Below are positions 17,801 to 24,408 of a stretch of DNA of 64,000 nt, one piece after another (within the stretch, counting starts at the first letter, position 1; each line of letters begins with the position of its first letter). Both the position numbers and the translations under genes were made by a program. Source of the stretch: Actinophytocola xinjiangensis (GTDB taxonomy: Bacteria; Actinomycetota; Actinomycetes; Mycobacteriales; Pseudonocardiaceae); assembly GCF_001921215.1 (NCBI RefSeq), contig NZ_MSIF01000001.1, positions 496,001 to 560,000 of the forward strand, written 5' to 3'. The notes under the pieces are model-generated. The model saw only the letters and a list, made by a program, of their open reading frames with translations. It was not told the origin of the DNA and did not search any database.

Positions 17801-18134
17801 GCCGGGCGACCACCGCGCGCAGCGCCGAGGCCAGCCGGTCGAGGTCCCAGACGCCCTCGACCTCCTGGTACACGTAGGCCGCGACGTTGCCGATCTCGAA
17901 CTGGTCGCCCCGGCCGAGCAGGTAGCTGCGCTGCAACGGGGTCAGCCCGAACCCGGCGCCCAGCCGCTCGTCCGGCAGCGCCGCGAGGTGGGCGAGCAGG
18001 TCGGCCTTGTGCGTGCGGATCCGCGCGATCAGGTCCGGGTCCATCCGCTCCTTGGGCCCGCGCAGCTTCAGCTCGCTGCCGGCGGCGGTGATCCGCAGCC
18101 CGCGCGCCTCGATGTCGCGGATGACGTCTAACAC
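14871..18134 (-). CDS. NRPS module: TubC docking, Cy, A (Cys), PCP
   Basis: A 1087-aa single NRPS module. Residues 1-50 form a TubC-type docking domain. Residues 60-490 are a heterocyclization domain: LTPLQRSYLLGR, the diagnostic DxxxxDxxS at D190-D195-S198, and TPQVWINAF. The A domain (about 500-980) has YTSGTTGDPKG, FDLSVYD and GGPTETTVW. Reading the pocket by alignment to GrsA gives D-L-Y-N-M-S-L-V-W-K, one conservative change from the cysteine codes of PchE/Irp2-type modules. The PCP attachment Ser is in LGGHSVAAA. There is no TE or methyltransferase. Expected chemistry is condensation with cysteine and cyclodehydration to a thiazoline. The GTG start at 18134 has GAGGAGG upstream and overlaps the preceding stop by seven bases. 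Confidence 0.92.
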   Translation of the reverse strand: MLDVIRDIEARGLRITAAGSELKLRGPKERMDPDLIARIRTHKADLLAHLAALPDERLGAGFGLTPLQRSYLLGRGDQFEIGNVAAYVYQEVEGVWDLDRLASALRAVVARHGMLRTRVVGDRQVEQAGTRVELGRVDLRELPVEQREAAWHRLREQRSHLVLPADRAPLMDAGVTILADDRMILHVGLDGLAADAVSGFLVFRDWWRAYGGETLPEPEQGASFEAFVAAMESARTKAPARRSRAYWLERLDDLPPAPALPLRVAPSSITEPRFTPRVLRLEPEPWARLKARCTEFGLTPSTVLFAAYAETLSAWGAGDRFTLNSTIANRPPIHPRIADTVGNFTDILLVEIDLDQRLGFADRARALQARLHRDLDNRHFSGIEVLRELGRHRGDPAAARMPYTFTSTVGYLQRDLDYSARELFGPRVFAVTETPQVWINAFVAELHEGLVVTIDGVEELFPDGLLDDLSAGYLAMLERLLDESTWTATTVDLLPPAQRARRERANDTAVAVPDALATDAFAANAERDPHAPALVTSRGTMDYGELYRRALAAAGWLRAGGAGRDELVGLVMTRGPEQVVGILATLLAGAAYLPVDADLPPARREFLLRDGRVRHVLTNTDLADGSLAVLRLDASAPAPDAEPLSPAGTTPDDLAYVLYTSGTTGDPKGVMVTHRSVVNVVTDCNTRFGITAGDRFFGVSAFTFDLSVYDVLGALSAGAALVLPDADKAADAAHWLALADSAGVTVWNSVPAIVSLLRDQAAADGALPASLRLVMMSGDRIPAALPPALHALAPDLRLVSLGGPTETTVWNIVHPIDDLSGGTVPYGRPNANNRAHVLDAHGRDAPDWVVGEICAAGTGLARGYWGDEGRTAERFTDDPVRGRLYRTGDLGRYLPDGTIDIVGRADHQLKVNGYRIEAGEVETHLAALEAVTQAVVVRQESAGGDRLVAHLTGEALTDGELRAHLGARLPAYLVPSEFVWHPRLPLTRNNKVDRTALAERAAGARATPRSDGPAPESAHAMARLWASVLSLDEVGVDDNFFELGGHSVAAARIVTAVRREFGVSVPLQRLPEVVTPRAMAGFVVDAS

Positions 18135-20014
18135 GCGACCACCTCCTCGCTGGCACTCGCGGCGACCTCCGCGACCGCCTCGGGCGTGGCCTTGTCCTCC
18201 AACAGCCGGGCCAGGGCGGTGACGTCCCGGTCGCCGAGCAGCTCCTCGACGGTGACGTCGGCGTCGAGCTGTTCGAGGATCTGGAACTGCAGCGCCACCG
18301 CGTGCAGCGAGCCCACCCCCAGCTCCACCAGCGTGCTCGTGTCCACACCGGATTCGTCGGGCAGCGCGACGGTGCTCACCACCAGCTCCCGCAGCCACGC
18401 CAGCAGCACCGGCGCCGCGGCCGGCGCGGCGGTGGTGAAGAACTCCTGGCCGGCCAGGTCGATCGCCGTGCCGGCCGGCAGGTACTCGACCCGCTCCGGC
18501 CACGTCGTCGGCGCCGGCAGACCCAGCGCGCCGGCCAGCCGGGCGGCGAACCTGGGCATCACCGGCAGGGCGCCACACACCAGCAGCCACGCGGCCGCCA
18601 GCTCGTCGGCGACCGCCTCGCCACTGGTGTCGTCGAGGTGGCGCACGGCGTCCTCGACCAGACCGGTCAGCTCCTCGGCCGCCCGGTTCAGCGAGAACGC
18701 GTCCTGGCCGAGACACGCGGTGAGCGCGGCACGCCGACGTTCGAGGGTGGCGCGGAACGCGGTGTCCTCGCCGGGCGGGGGAGCCTGCCCGGCGTGGTCG
18801 GTGCGGACCCGGGCGCCCAGGTCGTCGAGCCAGGTCTGCCAGGTGCCGATCAGCACGTCGGTCAGCACCGACTCGTAGGCCGCGTGCCGGAAGCTCGTGC
18901 GCCGGCCCTCCGGGCGGGTGCCGGCCAGGAAGAACCGGACCGCGTCGACGTTGTGCTCGCCGACGAAGTCCTTGGCCCACACCGCGTGCCGCCGGCTGGT
19001 GGAGAACTTGGCGTCCTCCAGCAGGTAGAACTCGTTGACGTGGTAGTCGATGTCGCAGTGCCAGTCCGGGTGGGCGAGTTGGTAGAGGATCGGGTAGAGC
19101 ACCGCGTGGTAGAAGCTGTTGTCGTAGCCGAAGAAGTGCACGATCTTCCAGTCGGCCGACGGCGAGCCGGCCGACCAGTCGCGGCCAAGGCCCTCGCCGA
19201 GCGCGGCGATGCCGTGCAGGAACCCGTAGGACATCTCCGGCCACACCCAGATGACCTGGTCACCGCCCGGCGCCGGGGCGATGCCCCAGTCCGCCGGGTG
19301 GGTCAGGGCCACGTCGAGCCGCTCCCGGCCCATCAGCCGCGCCGCCAGCTCACGCAGTCGCTCGGGGGTTCGGCCCAGATCGTGGTGGGCGGCGAGGTCG
19401 TCGCGGAACTCGTGCAGCGGCAGGGAATGACGGGTCACGGTGCCCACCCGCGGCGCCGCCGCCGAGCGGCCGGACCTCGGGTCGGTGAGGTCGGCGCACG
19501 AGTTGGGCTCGCCGCACTCCTCGCAGATGTTGCCGCCGGCCGGCTCGTCGCAGGTCGGGCAGCGTCCGCTGACGTCGACCTCGTAGAGGTAGTCGCCGGT
19601 CTCGGCGTCGAACAGCGCCGCGTCCTCGCGGGGCGCGACCCGCCCGGAGCTGGCGAGCCGGGCGAAGTAGGCCCGCAGCCCTTCGGCATAGCTCGGATCG
19701 GTACTGGTCACCGTGTACTGGTCGACGTCGATGTCCATCAGCGCCAGCGTCGCGGCGATCTCGGCGCCGTGGTGGGCGGCCGTCCCGGCGGGTGTGCTGC
19801 CCTCGCGGCGCGCGCACTCCACGACGTAGCTCTGGTGGTCGTCGCTGCCGGTGAGGTGCCAGGCGTCGACGCCGTTGAGGCGCTGGAACCGGACGAACGC
19901 GTCGGCGCCGAGGTAGGGCCCGGACACGTGACCCAGGTGCAGGTCGCCGTTGGGCGTCGGCGGGGTGGAGAACACGAAGACGGGGCGGGTGCCGAAGGGG
20001 TTGCCGGTGGTCAC
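18128..20014 (-). CDS. methionyl-tRNA-synthetase-like hydrazine-forming enzyme fused to a carrier domain
   Basis: A 628-aa class I synthetase homologue. It has the HIGH-type HLGH at 26-29, zinc-type cysteines at about 152, 155, 164 and 167, and a KMSKS-like KFSTS at 336-340. It lacks a recognisable anticodon/tRNA-binding C-terminus. Instead residues about 535-610 are a carrier protein domain with Ser569 in LGVGSLHAV. Homologues act with a cupin to activate an amino acid and form an N-N bond with N6-hydroxylysine (Spb40 of s56-p1 is a cupin-MetRS fusion). Here the cupin is a separate gene and a carrier is fused instead. GTG at 20014 is chosen because GGAGGA lies just upstream; an in-frame ATG at 20026 has no ribosome-binding site. 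Confidence 0.88.
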   Translation of the reverse strand: MTTGNPFGTRPVFVFSTPPTPNGDLHLGHVSGPYLGADAFVRFQRLNGVDAWHLTGSDDHQSYVVECARREGSTPAGTAAHHGAEIAATLALMDIDVDQYTVTSTDPSYAEGLRAYFARLASSGRVAPREDAALFDAETGDYLYEVDVSGRCPTCDEPAGGNICEECGEPNSCADLTDPRSGRSAAAPRVGTVTRHSLPLHEFRDDLAAHHDLGRTPERLRELAARLMGRERLDVALTHPADWGIAPAPGGDQVIWVWPEMSYGFLHGIAALGEGLGRDWSAGSPSADWKIVHFFGYDNSFYHAVLYPILYQLAHPDWHCDIDYHVNEFYLLEDAKFSTSRRHAVWAKDFVGEHNVDAVRFFLAGTRPEGRRTSFRHAAYESVLTDVLIGTWQTWLDDLGARVRTDHAGQAPPPGEDTAFRATLERRRAALTACLGQDAFSLNRAAEELTGLVEDAVRHLDDTSGEAVADELAAAWLLVCGALPVMPRFAARLAGALGLPAPTTWPERVEYLPAGTAIDLAGQEFFTTAAPAAAPVLLAWLRELVVSTVALPDESGVDTSTLVELGVGSLHAVALQFQILEQLDADVTVEELLGDRDVTALARLLEDKATPEAVAEVAASASEEVVAC

Positions 20015-20034
20015 CTGTTCCTCCATGGACGGTG

Positions 20035-21069
20035 TCAGCGCCCGGCGACCGGGTGCTCGGATGTGCGGACGAGGGCCAGCGCGTCGGTGGCCAGGCCGGG
20101 CGCGAACCGGACCCCGGAGCCGGAGCCGCCGTGCACCCGGACCAGGCCGGGGCCGTACCCGGTGACCAGCGGCAGCCGGCCGGGGGTGTAGGCGTCGCAG
20201 AACGCGCGGCCGCCGGTGATCGCCCCGGCCGCGGCCGGGCAGCGGCGGTGCACGGCCTCGCGGCCCTGACGCAGGTCCTCGGTGTCGGCGCGACCGTCCA
20301 CGTCGGCCGGGTCGACGTCCCACACGTCGCGGTAGAAGCTGACCAGCGTCGTGTCGCCGGGCCGGGGCAGGAAGAACAGGTCGTCGTCGACGAAGGACAC
20401 CACCAGGTCACCCGGCCCGGTGTCCAGGTCGGCGTGCAGTGCGGCGATCCGCTTGACCCGCAGGGAGGACCGGGGTCGCGGCCCGGTCCACGGCCCGGTG
20501 GCGAGCACCACCTGGTCGGTCGACCACTCGGTGTCGCCGGCCGTGAGCCGGTAGCCGTCGCCGTCGCGGGTGACCGAGGTGATGTCCTGTCCGGTGTGGA
20601 CGTCCACCTGGCCGGCGAGCCAGCCGGCCAGGCCACCGGCGTCGACGGCGAACCCGCGCCCGTCGAGGGCCACCAGCACCTCCTCGGCGCCGATCCGCAC
20701 GCCCGGCAGCAGCCGCTCGACCCCGTCGCGTTCCTCGTCGGTGACCGGCCGGACCGCCGCGCCGACCACCCGCTCGCGGAACTCGTCGAGCCCTGAACGC
20801 CGCACGACGTAGACGATCCGCAGCGCACGCAGGAACTGCGCGCCGCCGGTGCCGGCGAGCCGGTCGTACCCGTCGGCGGCCAGCCGTACCAGCCGGCGGT
20901 GGGCCGGTGTGCGGCCGAGCGGGAAGCTGATGCCGGCCGACCAGGCGGTGGCGCCGGCGGCGACCGCCGTCCGCTCCAGCAGCGTGACCCGTCGCCCGGC
21001 GCGGGCGGCCTCGTAGGCGGTGAAGCAGCCGACGATGCCGCCGCCGACCACCGCCAGCTCGGCGGTCAC
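20035..21069 (-). CDS. FAD-dependent amino-acid oxidase (glycine/D-amino-acid oxidase type)
   Basis: A 344-aa DAO-family flavoprotein with the dinucleotide motif AVVGGGIVGCFTAYEAARAG at the N-terminus and the family's C-terminal GGSGSGVRFAPGLA loop. In the known hydrazine pathways an enzyme of this type oxidatively cleaves N6-(carboxymethylamino)lysine, releasing hydrazinoacetic acid and a lysine semialdehyde. The start is taken as GTG at 21069, overlapping the cupin stop as GTGA; an in-frame GTG at 21090 would add seven residues. Position between cupin and synthetase-like genes makes the role likely, though substrate specificity cannot be read directly. Confidence 0.85.
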   Translation of the reverse strand: MTAELAVVGGGIVGCFTAYEAARAGRRVTLLERTAVAAGATAWSAGISFPLGRTPAHRRLVRLAADGYDRLAGTGGAQFLRALRIVYVVRRSGLDEFRERVVGAAVRPVTDEERDGVERLLPGVRIGAEEVLVALDGRGFAVDAGGLAGWLAGQVDVHTGQDITSVTRDGDGYRLTAGDTEWSTDQVVLATGPWTGPRPRSSLRVKRIAALHADLDTGPGDLVVSFVDDDLFFLPRPGDTTLVSFYRDVWDVDPADVDGRADTEDLRQGREAVHRRCPAAAGAITGGRAFCDAYTPGRLPLVTGYGPGLVRVHGGSGSGVRFAPGLATDALALVRTSEHPVAGR

Positions 21070-21398
21070 GACGGGGATCCCTGCCACCACACGGAGAACA
21101 GCCGCAGCTGCTCGTCACCGGTGTTGGTCACCCGGTGCGGCACCCGGCTGGCGAAGTAGACCATCGAGCCGGGCGCGACGTCCATCGTGGTCTCACCGGA
21201 GGTGACGGTCCCGGTGCCGGTGCGCACCATCCACAGCTCGACGACGTCGTGCACGTCCAGTTCGGTCGTGGCACCGGGCGGCACCTCGAACCGGGCGGCG
21301 GTGAACGGCCAGTCCACCGGCGCGGCGGCCTCCTCGACCACCATGCCGGACTCGGACCGTTCGGGGGTCCGGTACTCCACACGCGCGGGCCGGGTCAT
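21066..21398 (-). CDS. small cupin, partner of the hydrazine-forming synthetase
   Basis: A 110-aa single-domain cupin. Conserved metal-ligand positions are partly kept: HDVVELW supplies one His and the Glu, and GSMVYFASRVPHRVTN supplies the second-motif His. The first motif has lost its second His. In Spb40-type enzymes a cupin domain is fused in front of the MetRS-like domain and promotes rearrangement of the N6-hydroxylysine ester to the N-N product. Here the same function is most likely supplied as a free subunit. ATG overlaps the hydroxylase stop (ATGA), and its own stop overlaps the oxidase start. Confidence 0.83.
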   Translation of the reverse strand: MTRPARVEYRTPERSESGMVVEEAAAPVDWPFTAARFEVPPGATTELDVHDVVELWMVRTGTGTVTSGETTMDVAPGSMVYFASRVPHRVTNTGDEQLRLFSVWWQGSPS

Positions 21399-22774
21399 GG
21401 CAGCGGCACCCCTACTCTGTCCGATGTGAACGCCGCCGGCCGGTCGCCGGCCGGGTCGGCGCCTTCCCAGGAGATCGTCGACCGGGAGTCCTCGGTCCGG
21501 TAGACCGTCCGGCCGACGATGGAGTTGGCGATCCTGGCGCTGCGCCAGGCGGCGAGGCTGAGGTTGGGGTCGGCGATCCCGTGGGTGGCTTCCGCCGAGT
21601 TCTGCACGTAGATGCCGAGGTCGTCGGGGCCGTCCCAGTCCAGCGAGTAGTCCCGCCGCACGCGCAGCGACCCGTCCCCGTCGAGGATCCGGTCGCGCAG
21701 CGGTTCCAGGTAGGCGGGGAACTCGCTGCGGTAGCCGGTGGCGAACACGACCACGTCGGCCGCACAGGACTCGATCTTGCCGGTGTCCTCGTCGCGGATG
21801 ATCGCCATCAGCCGGTCGGTACCGCCGGTGGCGTCCCCTGACGGGTCGGTGAACAGGTCGCTGACCCGGCGGTTGACCAGCAGCCGGTAGCCCAGTCGGT
21901 GGGGTTCCAGCACGTCCAGCTCGTAGAGCCGGCGGTAGATGTCGCGCAGCAGCGACTCGGTGACCCCGTCGCTGGCCAGCCGCTGGCGGCGCAGCAGCTC
22001 CTCGCGGCGCTGCGCGGACAGGCCGTAGAAGTGGTCGACGTAGGCCGGGTGGAACCACTCGTTGCTGAACGGCGAGTCGTCGATCGGCAGGAACCCGACC
22101 CGGCTGGAGACCCAGGTCAGCGAGCGGGGGAGACCGGCGTCGTCGCTGATCAGGTGGTTGACCACCTCCGCGCCGCTCTGGCCGGCGCCGACCACCATGA
22201 CGTCGCGCCCGGCGGTGGCCGGTCGCACGATCCGCAGTTCGGCCGAGTGCAGCACGGAGTCACCGCGCAGCGGGCGGGCGAAGTCGGGCAGGGCGGGGGT
22301 GCGGCCGGAGCCGATGACCAGGTTGCGTGCGCGCACCGGCTCGCGGCCGGCGCAGGTGATCTCGAACCGCCCGTCGCGCAGGTCGACGCTGTCCACGCCG
22401 TGGTCCCAGCGGATGCTGGCGATCTGGCCGGCGGCCCACTGGTAGTACCGCTCGAACTCCTGGCGTGAGCACCGGTCGGTGTGCGCGATCAGGAAGCGGT
22501 GCAGCAGGCCCTCGGTGGCCAGATAGTTGAGGAACGAGAACGGGTTGCAGGGATCGACGAGCGTCACCAGGTCCTTGAGGAACGAGACCTGCAACTGGGC
22601 GCCGGGCACCATGATGCCGCAGTGCCACTGAAACGACGACCGTGCTTCGAGAAACCGTGCCTGGACGTCGGCCAGTGGTGCCAGGAGTGCGGCCAGGCTC
22701 AGATTGCACGGCCCCAGTCCGACACCGGCGACGTCCAACTCGGGTAAGTCCGCGTCCGTCCCGCCGTCGTTCAC
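21395..22774 (-). CDS. L-lysine N6-hydroxylase-like flavoprotein
   Basis: A 459-aa class B flavin monooxygenase of the IucD/SidA/PvdA family, which hydroxylates the side-chain amine of lysine or ornithine with FAD, NADPH and O2. The FAD motif GVGLGPCNLSLAALL lies near residue 17, the NADPH motif VVGAGQSGAEVV near 195, and the family's FATGYRSEFP near 370. It is the first gene of the ten-gene operon, behind a good promoter. No siderophore hydroxamate-forming genes accompany it, whereas the cupin, oxidase and MetRS-like genes do, so N6-hydroxylysine for N-N bond formation is expected. GTG at 22774 has a purine-rich GGGGGCAGGGA site; the longer upstream frame would run through the promoter. Confidence 0.9.
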   Translation of the reverse strand: MNDGGTDADLPELDVAGVGLGPCNLSLAALLAPLADVQARFLEARSSFQWHCGIMVPGAQLQVSFLKDLVTLVDPCNPFSFLNYLATEGLLHRFLIAHTDRCSRQEFERYYQWAAGQIASIRWDHGVDSVDLRDGRFEITCAGREPVRARNLVIGSGRTPALPDFARPLRGDSVLHSAELRIVRPATAGRDVMVVGAGQSGAEVVNHLISDDAGLPRSLTWVSSRVGFLPIDDSPFSNEWFHPAYVDHFYGLSAQRREELLRRQRLASDGVTESLLRDIYRRLYELDVLEPHRLGYRLLVNRRVSDLFTDPSGDATGGTDRLMAIIRDEDTGKIESCAADVVVFATGYRSEFPAYLEPLRDRILDGDGSLRVRRDYSLDWDGPDDLGIYVQNSAEATHGIADPNLSLAAWRSARIANSIVGRTVYRTEDSRSTISWEGADPAGDRPAAFTSDRVGVPLP

Positions 22775-22817
22775 GTCCCTGCCCCCTTGTTCGGTCGAGG
22801 TCGAGACAAGTTGCAGA

Positions 22818-22848
22818 ACCTTAAACGGAGGAGGCTGGCTCCTGTCAA
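22818..22848 (-). promoter_or_regulatory. promoter of the hydrazine/NRPS operon
   Basis: Reading the minus strand, a perfect TTGACA lies at 22848-22843. A -10 candidate follows as TTTAAG (17-base spacing) or TAAGGT (19-base spacing, 22823-22818). Transcription would begin about 35-40 bases before the GTG at 22774, a normal leader. This is the clearest sigma-70-type promoter in the cluster and would drive all ten genes to 10674. Confidence 0.6.
22829..22843. promoter_or_regulatory. inverted repeat inside the promoter spacer
   Basis: AGGAG and CTCCT are separated by five bases (AGGAGGCTGGCTCCT) exactly between the -35 and -10 elements of the operon promoter. A protein bound here would block RNA polymerase. 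It is a candidate operator; the LuxR-type regulator at 10674 is one possible ligand. Confidence 0.35.
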
Positions 22849-22889
22849 GACATCGCGTCGAGAGCGATTCGCGTTCTGCCGGGATCGTT

Positions 22890-22906
22890 ATGTCCACAAA
22901 GGACAT
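22890..22906. promoter_or_regulatory. 17-bp inverted repeat upstream of the operon promoter
   Basis: ATGTCC, five bases, GGACAT: a perfect 6-bp inverted repeat centred about 50 bases upstream of the TTGACA box. The position fits an activator site. It could equally be an unrelated hairpin in the short gap after the sulfatase operon. Confidence 0.3.
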
Positions 22907-22985
22907 CACGGCGCCGGGCGGACCGGTCACCCGTAGCTCTGAGTGACCGGCCTCGGCGAATGTCCGCTCGGTATTCTGAGGTGTT

Positions 22986-23027
22986 CTAGGGAATTCTCCG
23001 ATCGATTTTCGAGATCGGCGAACCTAG
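22986..23027 (-). terminator. possible terminator of the sulfatase operon
   Basis: A 6-bp stem CCGATC/GATCGG (22998-23003 with 23013-23018, nine-base loop) lies within outer arms CTAGG and CCTAG, the second of which covers the sulfatase stop codon. It is locally AT-rich. It would end minus-strand transcription from the ABC/sulfatase operon before the hydroxylase promoter. Moderate evidence only, because there is no clear U-tract. Confidence 0.35.
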
Positions 23028-24394
23028 CGGGATTGGTGACCGAAACGTGTCGGGTGAACGTCCCACACCCGCACGGTCGGGTCGACCTGCCGCTGGCCGT
23101 CCGTCCTCGGCGCCGCCGGCTCGATCACCGGCGCCGCCTCACCCGCCTCGACCATGCGGCGCACCAACCGTTCCCGAAGCTCGTCGGCCACCCGGCGGTG
23201 AGAGGTGAGGCCCGCCAGGTTGGTCAGCTCCGCCGGATCGTTGTCCAGGTCGTGCAGCGCGTACTCGACGTAGCGGTCGGCGCCCGGCTCCTCCCACGGG
23301 TCGGCGTCGGGCGCCACCGCGTAGTACTTCCACCGCGCGGTCCGGATCCCCCGGCCCACCTCGGACTCGCTCACCTGGAAGAACGACTCCGCCGGCCGGT
23401 CGGCGGCCAGCAGCGACCTGCCCTGCATCCGCTCCGGAACCTCGATCCCGGCCGCCGCCAGCAACGTCGGCGGCAGGTCCAGCGTGGACACCGGCTCCTC
23501 GATCCGCCGGCCACCGTCGAAACCGGGTCCGCACAGCGCCAGCGGCACCCGCAGCGACCCGTCGTGGCAGGACCGCTTGTACTCCGCGTTACGGGTCCGG
23601 AAGTGACACCCGTGGTCGGAGGTGTAGGCGAGGATCGTGTTGTCGGACAACGCCATGCTGCGCAGCGCGTCCCGCAGCCGGCCAAGACCCTCGTCGAGGC
23701 GCCGCACCTGCCCGCAGTACCCGGCCAGGTGCTGGACCGCCGGGTCGCCCGGCACGCGCAGCGCCGCCACGTCCGGCGGCAGCCACCGCCCCGCGTAGCG
23801 CCGCGCGTAGCCCTCCGGCGCGGGATAGCAGTCCACCTCGTTCTGGTGGTGCGGCTCCAGGTAGGACACGAACAGGAAGAACGGCCGGTCGTGGTGGTCG
23901 GCGACGAACCGGATCGCCGCGTCGGTGATCGCGTCGGACCGGTAGCCGGGCAGCGCGACCGGATCACCCCGGTCGTCGAACATCACCGTGCGGTAGGCGT
24001 CGGAGGTGAACTCCAGCAGGTTGGCGGCCAACCACCGCTGGTAGCCGCCGCGCTGGTCGGGCGGCACCGGCTCCTCGGCGGCCAGATGCCACTTGCCGAG
24101 GTAGCCGGTGGCGTAGCCGGCGTCGGCGAACTCGTGCGCGAGCGTCCGTTCCGCCGCCGGCAACGGGATCCCGTTGCGGAAGCAGCCGGTCGCCGTCGGG
24201 TACCGCCCGGTCTGGAGGGCCGCCCTGGCCGGCGCGCACACCGGCTGCGGGGTCACCGCGTGCACCGCGTGCGTCCCGGTGGTCGCCATCCGGTCGAAGG
24301 TCGGCGTGAGGTCCAGCGGGTTGCCGTGCACCCCCGTGGTGTCCCAGCGCTGCTGGTCGGTGAGGAAAACGATCACATTGGGCCGGTCGGGCAC
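23024..24394 (-). CDS. sulfatase (formylglycine-dependent)
   Basis: A 456-aa type I sulfatase. The maturation motif C-x-P-x-R is present as VCAPARAALQTGR with Cys53, which would be converted to formylglycine by an enzyme encoded elsewhere. Metal ligands appear in FLTDQQRWD near residue 12, and a later TSDHGCHF. No signal peptide is seen, so it is probably cytoplasmic and acts on an imported sulfate ester. It follows two sugar-ABC permeases by 14 bases. Substrate is likely a small sulfated sugar or glycoside. The GTG start is preceded by a purine-rich GGAGATGGGGGA. Confidence 0.87.
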   Translation of the reverse strand: MPDRPNVIVFLTDQQRWDTTGVHGNPLDLTPTFDRMATTGTHAVHAVTPQPVCAPARAALQTGRYPTATGCFRNGIPLPAAERTLAHEFADAGYATGYLGKWHLAAEEPVPPDQRGGYQRWLAANLLEFTSDAYRTVMFDDRGDPVALPGYRSDAITDAAIRFVADHHDRPFFLFVSYLEPHHQNEVDCYPAPEGYARRYAGRWLPPDVAALRVPGDPAVQHLAGYCGQVRRLDEGLGRLRDALRSMALSDNTILAYTSDHGCHFRTRNAEYKRSCHDGSLRVPLALCGPGFDGGRRIEEPVSTLDLPPTLLAAAGIEVPERMQGRSLLAADRPAESFFQVSESEVGRGIRTARWKYYAVAPDADPWEEPGADRYVEYALHDLDNDPAELTNLAGLTSHRRVADELRERLVRRMVEAGEAAPVIEPAAPRTDGQRQVDPTVRVWDVHPTRFGHQSR

Positions 24395-24408
24395 GGGTCC
24401 CCCATCTC

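Noticed and set aside
18128-20014. Housekeeping methionyl-tRNA synthetase
   Set aside because: It lacks a recognisable anticodon-binding C-terminus, carries a carrier domain instead, and lies inside a biosynthetic operon beside the other hydrazine-forming genes.
21395-22774. Siderophore hydroxamate biosynthesis
   Set aside because: No N-acyltransferase of the hydroxamate type, NIS synthetase, siderophore NRPS or iron-siderophore transporter is nearby. Cupin, FAD oxidase and MetRS-like partners fit N-N bond formation better.
1-22774. Assignment as a triacsin cluster
   Set aside because: No nitrite-forming CreD/CreE-type genes or nitrite-using ligase are visible, and the Cys-specific Cy module does not fit triacsin. 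Genes left of base 1 could still change the picture.
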